A stretch of DNA of 6,609 nucleotides, from contig JAUXBO010000142.1 of the NCBI GenBank assembly GCA_030619345.1, forward strand, positions 1 to 6,609, read 5' to 3'. Numbering within the stretch: the first letter of the stretch is position 1; every line of letters starts with the position of its first letter. The notes beneath the pieces were generated by a model, which saw only the letters and a list, made by a program, of their open reading frames with translations, was not told the origin of the DNA and did no database searches. Source of the DNA: Candidatus Zixiibacteriota bacterium (GTDB taxonomy: Bacteria > Zixibacteria > MSB-5A5 > GN15 > FEB-12). Of the stretch, positions 1 to 4,404 are shown in pieces. The position numbers were made by a program, and so were the translations under genes.

Positions 1-2
1 CC

Positions 3-1043
3 GCCATTGCAGATAATTATCGCAACTTAAAAGCTGCTCTTCCCCGGGTAGGTATTCATTACGCCATTAAGCCGAATAATCATAGCGTGATCCTGGATGA
101 AGTTTACCGGCTTGGCGGCAATTTCGATGTTTGCTCTGCGGGTGAGATCGACATGGTGCTTCGCACCGGCGTCGACCCGGCCACCTTAATTCATTCACAT
201 CCGATCAAATCGACGGCAGAATTCGACTACGCGGTTGCCAGGGGAGTTGAACTCTTTGTCGTGGACAATGCCGAAGAAATCAAAAAGCTGACTCGCTATC
301 CGGAACGAAAACTAAAACTGATGGTCCGATATCGCATCAGCACCAATTCCAATGCGGTCGTGAACCTGCAATACAAATTTGGGTGCCCGGTATCGGAAGT
401 TATCTCACTGGCTCGGGAAATTGAAAAGAGCGGTCATGAATTCTATGGGCTTTGTTTTCATATCGGCTCCCAGTGCATGCATCCTGAAAATTATGTCCTG
501 GCGATCAAGGCAGCACACAAGCTCATTCACCAATTAGACGAATGCGGCTTCAATAACAGGCTGCTTGATATCGGCGGTGGTTTCCCGGTCGAATATGTGG
601 AACCGGTTCCCGACATACAGGAGTTCTGTAAACCTATCTCCAAAGCACTGGACGATCATATCCGCCCGGGAATCAAAGTCATAAGTGAACCCGGTCGATA
701 CATTGCCGCCTCACCGGTGACGCTGGCCTGCACAATTCTCGGTAAGTCACAGCGCGATGGAAAGTGCTGGTATTACCTTGATGATGGGCTCTACTCTACT
801 TTTTCCGGTATTCTATTTGACCAGTGCCAATATCCGGTCATTACCAACAAAAGCGGTCGGCACCAGCTGTCCGTATTGTCAGGCCCTACCTGCGACTCGT
901 TTGATGTAATGTATGACGGATTGATGATCCCCGAACACAATGTCGGCGACAAGATTGTATTCAGCTCGACAGGTGCCTACTGTGCGGTCAGTGGCTCCAA
1001 TTTTAACGCCCTTAAGCAGACAAGTTACCAAATAATAGATTGA
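3..1043 (+). CDS. Ornithine decarboxylase, PLP-dependent fold type III (5'-truncated)
   Basis: Decarboxylates ornithine to putrescine in the cytoplasm, the first step of spermidine synthesis. The reading frame is open from base 3, so the true start lies upstream; about 40-50 N-terminal residues are probably missing (346 codons present, family about 385-400). A GTG at 87 is not the start, because the PLP-binding lysine lies before it at 69-71 in YAIKPN. In order I see: the KFG segment; HIGSQC (459-476); the glycine loop GGGFP (573-587); EPGRY (687-701), whose Arg contacts the PLP phosphate; DDGLY (780-794), whose Asp binds the substrate amine; GPTCDSFD with the partner-active-site Cys (891-893); and GAYC with the PLP-contacting Tyr (978-980). 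CDSFD favours ODC over diaminopimelate decarboxylase (CxE) or carboxynorspermidine decarboxylase. Activity on lysine cannot be excluded. The stop is 13 bp before the spermidine synthase, so the two are probably one operon. All catalytic residues in the visible part are intact. Confidence 0.92.
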   Translation, partial: AIADNYRNLKAALPRVGIHYAIKPNNHSVILDEVYRLGGNFDVCSAGEIDMVLRTGVDPATLIHSHPIKSTAEFDYAVARGVELFVVDNAEEIKKLTRYPERKLKLMVRYRISTNSNAVVNLQYKFGCPVSEVISLAREIEKSGHEFYGLCFHIGSQCMHPENYVLAIKAAHKLIHQLDECGFNNRLLDIGGGFPVEYVEPVPDIQEFCKPISKALDDHIRPGIKVISEPGRYIAASPVTLACTILGKSQRDGKCWYYLDDGLYSTFSGILFDQCQYPVITNKSGRHQLSVLSGPTCDSFDVMYDGLMIPEHNVGDKIVFSSTGAYCAVSGSNFNALKQTSYQIID

Positions 1044-1056
1044 TCCGGTAAGCAAA

Positions 1057-1959
1057 ATGAGTAAGGCCAACAGAGTGGACGAAAAATATATCCGCGAAGA
1101 AAATATGGATGACCTGTGGAACGTCTGGTATTCAGAACTCCATAACGGTTCATCAGGCATAACGCTGAAAATCGACAATATTCTTGAGTCAACCAAATCA
1201 GAGTTCCAGCGCATTGAAGTTATTGAGAATCGTGATTTTGGTAAAATGCTGGTGCTCTATGGATCGCTCATGGTGGCCGATAACGACAATCATGCCTACA
1301 ACGAGATGATCACTCATATTCCGCTGTTCGTGCACCCCGCCCCCAGCGAAGTCCTCATAATTGGCGGCGGCGACTGCGGCGCCTTGACCGAAGTCACCAA
1401 ACATTCCGATGTCAAGCGCGTTACCATGTGCGAGATCGATGAGAAAGTTGTCGAGGTCTCCAAAAAACACTTCCCCGATCTTACCCAGGGCCTGAACGAT
1501 CCGCGCTCAAACCTGATCATTTCCGACGGCAAGCATTACCTGGAAGAGTACGATGGAAAGTTCGATCTGGTTCTTCTTGATCTGTCCGACCCGATCGGAC
1601 CGGCGGCTGATCTTTTCCAAAAATCATTTCACCAGACGGTCTACGACCGGCTGAACGATGACGGTATTATGGTCGCGCAGTCCGAGTCGCCTTTCTACAA
1701 CAAAGAGACAGTAAAAGCTATGTATGAGAATCTCCGGGAGATATTCCCGATAGTGCGTATGTACACCTGTTTCATGCCGATCTATCCCTCGGCCCTCTGG
1801 TCTTTTGCGTTCTGCTCCAAGAAGTTTGACCCGCTCAAGGATTTCCGAAGAGACAAGTTTGACGACCTCAATCTGTCGCTGCAGTATTATAACGATGACG
1901 TCCACTTTGGATCATTCATGCAACCGGAGTTTGTTCGCAATATCCTCGACAAAGCCTGA
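1057..1959 (+). CDS. speE: Spermidine synthase (polyamine aminopropyltransferase)
   Basis: Transfers the aminopropyl group of decarboxylated AdoMet to putrescine, giving spermidine and methylthioadenosine. It has 300 residues from ATG 1057. An in-frame ATG at 1105 (Met17) gives 284 residues and an N-terminus close to E. coli SpeE (288), while residues 1-16 are a charged extension. Neither start has a strong Shine-Dalgarno, so the start is unsettled. An N-terminal beta domain runs to about residue 85, then a Rossmann methyltransferase-like domain: GGGDCG (103-108), the donor-binding EID (126-128), DPRSN then DGKHYL, and DLSDPIGP (175-182). There Asp175 is the likely catalytic base and Asp178 a substrate-binding Asp. 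AQSESPFYN and YPSALWSF follow, with the usual C-terminal YYN...F tail. Two oddities: the second glycine of GGGDGG is Cys107, and the gate segment usually reading LDGxxQxTExDEFxY is LYGSLMVADNDNHAY (67-81), losing the conserved Gln (Met72). A spermidine synthase is still the best call, but the amine acceptor may differ. The partner ODC gene lies immediately upstream. Confidence 0.93.
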   Translation: MSKANRVDEKYIREENMDDLWNVWYSELHNGSSGITLKIDNILESTKSEFQRIEVIENRDFGKMLVLYGSLMVADNDNHAYNEMITHIPLFVHPAPSEVLIIGGGDCGALTEVTKHSDVKRVTMCEIDEKVVEVSKKHFPDLTQGLNDPRSNLIISDGKHYLEEYDGKFDLVLLDLSDPIGPAADLFQKSFHQTVYDRLNDDGIMVAQSESPFYNKETVKAMYENLREIFPIVRMYTCFMPIYPSALWSFAFCSKKFDPLKDFRRDKFDDLNLSLQYYNDDVHFGSFMQPEFVRNILDKA

Positions 1960-1973
1960 ATCTCAATTTCAGG
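1955..1973 (+). other. Small hairpin over the speE stop codon
   Basis: CCTGAA (1955-1960) and TTCAGG (1968-1973) can form a 6-bp stem with a 7-nt loop; the speE TGA stop (1957-1959) sits in the left arm. No T-run follows, so it is not a standard intrinsic terminator. It could protect the 3' end of the polyamine mRNA or be chance. Confidence 0.3.
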
Positions 1974-1989
1974 AAATATCCAGACTGCC

Positions 1990-2019
1990 AAAAGAAAACG
2001 CCCGACCATAGGCCGGGCG
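1990..2019 (-). terminator. Intrinsic terminator of the beta-barrel gene
   Basis: Read on the - strand, CGCCCGGCC-TAT-GGTCGGGCG (1999-2019) folds into a 9-bp GC-rich stem, one pair being G-U, with a 3-nt loop. TTTTCTTTT (1990-1998) follows at once. It starts 31 bp after the beta-barrel stop codon. On the + strand the G-U pair becomes an A-C mismatch and no T-run follows, so it should act mainly in the - direction and not efficiently stop the convergent speE transcript. Confidence 0.88.
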
Positions 2020-2050
2020 CTACTCAATTCAAAACTTGTCACATACGTCT

Positions 2051-3328
2051 TTAGATTTCGTAGGCGGCTGAAATCCTGACATTCATATCTTCAGTGTGGT
2101 CCGCTCCATTGATGAAGTCAAATCCTCTCAGGAACAGACCGGGATCGGTCTGCGTATCAACGTGCAGATGACCCCAATGGAAGCCAAAACCGAGATAGGT
2201 GGCATTGTCCGGACGACTGCTAAAGTACTCGTTATTGCCAGGATCTTCGACTGTTTCTCTGTTCCAGTATGAAGTTGCTCCAAAACGTATGTCCATCCAC
2301 TTGAACACGGCGGCGTCAAAACCAAGCTTGAAGTACGGAAACGAAATCGTCTTGCTGGTAGCTTCTTCCGATGCACCCGCGGCCGGAGTGAACTCACCTG
2401 TGAGCTTATCGTACATAATGCCGATATCAAGCACAGTCAGAACCGAACTTGAGGGAGCATACTGCACTCCGGCTCCAAGATCGACGGTCGTACGCGTATA
2501 CTTGTTGGTCTGCCCCAAAGTCACAATGTTGGAATCGGCTATGAACGAGTCATCATAGTACTCAGCTTCATAAGAGCCGGAGCTAAGGCCCAGGTGCGGA
2601 ATAAAGGTGTAATTCTTGTCGTATTCGTAAAAACTGCGCCCAACAAAATGCACGCGATGATTCCCCCTGGACTTGGTCTTATCGTATGCAGCGCCCAGGG
2701 TATCAGTGCCCTTATCCGTGAAGCTCACGAATTCAATTCCAAAGGCGAGATCAAGAAGCCCCTCTTTGGTGGTAACGCCAAAATTTAGATCATAAACACC
2801 CATTGAAGCTTCGTCCTTGGCAGTGCTTCCAACACCAGCGACTGTCCCGTCATTACGCTCAGACGAATGAACAATCCCGAGATGGAAACCGAATTTGGTT
2901 TTTCCGAAAGTGCGACCATAGAGAAGATCCATGCGCTTGTTGGAATTCATGAATGAATTGTCATCAAAGGGCACGTATTCAGGGGCAGCACCGTAGTTAA
3001 CACCGGGAAAAGCAGAATAAAACGGGGACATCCACAGGTCAGAATAACTGGTAGAATTATTATGGAAGTAAGTTCCCAAATACCAGGGTTCTTTCCCTTT
3101 CTTGCCGAGCTTCCAGTGCATTCCCAGGGTAGCAAATTCATTGTCACCGAACTCACCTACCGCAACACTTGGCCAGTCATGGATGCGCGAGGGAAACAGG
3201 AACACGTTAGCTTCGTCAAGAAGCAGCATGTTATTGTCACCCATCGTCATCACGCGGGTTTCGGTCGCGTAAGATGCGGCGGCAAAAACCAACATCAGAA
3301 TAGTTGAGATAATTAGCGTCTTTTTCAT
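2051..3328 (-). CDS. Outer-membrane beta-barrel protein, family not recognised
   Basis: It has 425 residues from ATG 3328. A TTG two codons upstream (3334) is in frame but only about 4 nt from the GAGGAAG ribosome site, whereas the ATG is about 9-10 nt away, so I choose the ATG. Residues 1-21 are a classic Sec signal peptide: MKK, then a hydrophobic core, then SYA with likely cleavage before Thr22. The mature part starts TETRVMTMGDNN and LLLDEANVFLFPSRI (about 35-49), which resembles the DxxNIxxNP-like N-terminus of FCB-type barrel proteins (inference). The rest is a run of alternating polar/hydrophobic, aromatic-rich strands separated by Gly/Asp/Asn/Ser turns, for example the PWYLGTYFHNN, KFGFHLGIVHSS, DLAFGIEFVSF and YLGFGFHWG segments. 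I estimate 12-14 strands. The last strand ends AAYEI, not the proteobacterial terminal Phe. There is no TonB box, plug domain or OmpA domain. The role (porin, lipid or hydrophobe channel, or assembly partner) cannot be told. It lies downstream of mazG on the same strand and ends in its own terminator. Confidence 0.85.
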   Translation of the reverse strand: MKKTLIISTILMLVFAAASYATETRVMTMGDNNMLLLDEANVFLFPSRIHDWPSVAVGEFGDNEFATLGMHWKLGKKGKEPWYLGTYFHNNSTSYSDLWMSPFYSAFPGVNYGAAPEYVPFDDNSFMNSNKRMDLLYGRTFGKTKFGFHLGIVHSSERNDGTVAGVGSTAKDEASMGVYDLNFGVTTKEGLLDLAFGIEFVSFTDKGTDTLGAAYDKTKSRGNHRVHFVGRSFYEYDKNYTFIPHLGLSSGSYEAEYYDDSFIADSNIVTLGQTNKYTRTTVDLGAGVQYAPSSSVLTVLDIGIMYDKLTGEFTPAAGASEEATSKTISFPYFKLGFDAAVFKWMDIRFGATSYWNRETVEDPGNNEYFSSRPDNATYLGFGFHWGHLHVDTQTDPGLFLRGFDFINGADHTEDMNVRISAAYEI

Positions 3329-3335
3329 TACCAAT

Positions 3336-3342
3336 CTTCCTC
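3336..3342 (-). promoter_or_regulatory. Ribosome binding site of the beta-barrel gene
   Basis: On the - strand GAGGAAG precedes the ATG at 3328 with about 9-10 nt between the AGG core and the start codon. It is the clearest Shine-Dalgarno in the window and decides for the ATG over the TTG at 3334, which is too close. A strong site fits an abundant envelope protein. Confidence 0.75.
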
Positions 3343-3368
3343 GTGTTTAGTATGTAAACTCAACCCCT

Positions 3369-3397
3369 ATCTTACATCTTTCATAGCCAACATGCAA
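3369..3397 (-). promoter_or_regulatory. Weak candidate promoter for the beta-barrel gene
   Basis: On the - strand TTGCAT (3397-3392), a 17-nt spacer and TAAGAT (3374-3369) match the sigma70 consensus only 3/6 and 4/6. They would give a leader of about 35 nt. The 119-bp gap after mazG (3329-3447) contains no convincing terminator, so co-transcription from mazG is an equal possibility. A weak stem ATCTT/AAGAT (3400-3414) is the only other structure in this gap. Confidence 0.2.
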
Positions 3398-3447
3398 TGA
3401 TCTTATGCGAAGATACATCTGCCCAAACGTACACCGTTCACTTCTAT

Positions 3448-4242
3448 TTATTTTTTTACACGCTGCCATATGTTCTCAAGTTCCTCAAGAGAATATTGCT
3501 TGAAGCTCTTGCCGGAATCTCGCACCTCTGACTCCATGAGCGAAAAGCGAGCTCGGAATTTATCCAACGCCTTTTTAAGACTCTGCTCAGGATCAATTTC
3601 ATATTGTCGAGCCAGTGAAACAGTTGCAAACAAGAGGTCTCCAATTTCATCCTCAATCTGCGCCCGATCATTGCTTTGGCAGGCAGATTCGATTTCTTTG
3701 AGTTCTTCGCACAATTTCTCCAATACGTCTTCCGGCTGCTTCCAGTCAAAACCAACCCCGCCTGCTTTCTCACCGACCCGGAAGGCCATCAGCAGTGCCG
3801 GCATTGAGCTTGGCAACCCGTCCAGAACTCCCGTTTTTTCACCGGAATCCACTTTGATATTCTCCCACTGGTCACGAACCTCCTCAGGTGACAAATCAGC
3901 AGTTTTGTCAAACACGTGTGGATGCCTGTGTACCAATTTCTTTACAATACTCTCAACAATCTCATTTGTTTCAAATGCGCCCCGATCTTTGGCAATTTGA
4001 GCGTGAAACACAACCTGCAGCAGCAGATCGCCAAGTTCCTCGCACAGAGCCTGATCATCCCCCTGGTTGATTGCCTCTACAACTTCGTAGGATTCTTCGA
4101 TAAGATAGGGCAGCAAACTCTCATGGGTCTGCTTGCGATCCCAGGCGCAGCCATTTTCAGAGCGTAATAACTCCATAAGCGCCTTAAGCCGCTCAAATGG
4201 AGCGACTTTCCGGTCGAAAACAATGCTTCTTAAATCAGACAT
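3448..4242 (-). CDS. mazG: Nucleoside triphosphate pyrophosphohydrolase MazG
   Basis: Hydrolyses (d)NTPs to NMP plus pyrophosphate; in E. coli it acts on aberrant nucleotides and is tied to the stringent response. From ATG 4242 it has 264 residues, against 263 in E. coli. Two tandem all-alpha MazG domains are visible. The N-terminal one has NGCAWDRKQT (30-39), EESYE (49-53) and ELGD (69-72), forming the EExxE...ExxD magnesium site. The C-terminal, normally catalytic one has KAGGVGFDW (159-167), EELKE (179-183) and EIGD (199-202). RHPHVF (106-111) and RDQWENIK (123-130) are family signatures. Both metal sites look intact. An in-frame TTG at 4287 would add 15 unconserved residues and would lie on the -35 box of the divergent valS promoter, so I reject it. 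No Shine-Dalgarno precedes the ATG. The gene is divergent from valS and upstream of the barrel gene. It is housekeeping MazG, not the toxin-linked MazE/F system. Confidence 0.94.
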   Translation of the reverse strand: MSDLRSIVFDRKVAPFERLKALMELLRSENGCAWDRKQTHESLLPYLIEESYEVVEAINQGDDQALCEELGDLLLQVVFHAQIAKDRGAFETNEIVESIVKKLVHRHPHVFDKTADLSPEEVRDQWENIKVDSGEKTGVLDGLPSSMPALLMAFRVGEKAGGVGFDWKQPEDVLEKLCEELKEIESACQSNDRAQIEDEIGDLLFATVSLARQYEIDPEQSLKKALDKFRARFSLMESEVRDSGKSFKQYSLEELENIWQRVKK

Positions 4243-4280
4243 AAGTGACGATAATGTAAGTTCGACTGTAACATGCCGCC

Positions 4281-4309
4281 TTGACAACGGCTGAGGTCAG
4301 ACCTATAAT
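4281..4309 (+). promoter_or_regulatory. Consensus sigma70-type promoter of valS
   Basis: TTGACA (4281-4286), exactly 17 bp, then TATAAT (4304-4309): both hexamers are perfect and the spacing is optimal. Transcription should start near 4315-4317, leaving a leader of about 89 nt before the valS ATG at 4405. A perfect core promoter suggests high intrinsic strength, so control, if any, would act in the leader or by a repressor. It faces away from mazG. Confidence 0.88.
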
Positions 4310-4320
4310 TCATGGTTTTT

Positions 4321-4378
4321 ACCAAGTCGGGAATAATCCCTCTGGGGAGAATCCCCTCCGGGGAAAATCCCCGTTGGT
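4321..4378 (+). promoter_or_regulatory. Structured valS leader: quasi-palindrome of three hairpins
   Basis: An outer stem ACCAA (4321-4325) with TTGGT (4374-4378) encloses three small hairpins, giving a four-way, cloverleaf-like fold. Alternative long-range pairing is also possible: CGGGA (4328-4332) with TCCCCG (4368-4373, one C bulged), and TCCC (4337-4340) with GGGA (4361-4364). That makes one long hairpin centred near 4350 on unit 2. The element begins only a few nt after the predicted transcript start and ends about 26 nt before the valS ATG; the rest is A/T-rich and probably single-stranded. It has no T-run, no T-box AGTGA or GGTGG/ACC-type motifs, and no translated Val-rich leader peptide. 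Possible roles are mRNA 5'-end stabiliser, translational control, or a DNA operator shared with divergent mazG. The structure is seen in sequence; the function is unknown. Confidence 0.6.
4329..4372 (+). repeat. Three tandem palindromic units, about 16-bp period
   Basis: The units are GGGAATAATCCC (4329-4340), GGGGAGAATCCCC (4344-4356) and GGGGAAAATCCCC (4360-4372), separated by the 3-nt spacers TCT and TCC. Each unit pairs with itself, with a 4- or 5-bp stem counting the A-T pair and a 3- or 4-nt A-rich loop. Centre spacing is about 15.5 and 16 bp, roughly one and a half helical turns. It is the only tandem repeat I see in the window. Confidence 0.85.
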
Positions 4379-4404
4379 CGGCGAATATATAGATAGAAGA
4401 ATAA

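Noticed and set aside
87..89. GTG as start of the ornithine decarboxylase
   Set aside because: The PLP-binding Lys (69-71) and conserved residues lie upstream in the same open frame, so the gene is cut by the window edge.
879..1214. - strand frame across the ODC/speE junction
   Set aside because: It overlaps two well-supported genes on the other strand and shows no domain; a shadow frame.
3400..3450. Terminator after mazG
   Set aside because: Only a 5-bp AT-rich stem (3400-3414) without a T-run on the - strand.
3448..4242. MazEF-type toxin-antitoxin link
   Set aside because: No mazE or mazF nearby; the protein is a two-domain housekeeping MazG beside unrelated genes.
4312..4392. Possible 26-codon leader peptide (MVFTKSGIIP...) across the valS leader repeats
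   Set aside because: Its ATG is only 3 nt after the -10 box, upstream of the expected transcript start near 4315-4317. It has no ribosome site and only one Val codon, so it is not a valine attenuator.
4316..4404. T-box riboswitch for valS
   Set aside because: No AGTGA bulge sequence, no TGGNACC antiterminator box, no terminator; the leader is far too short.
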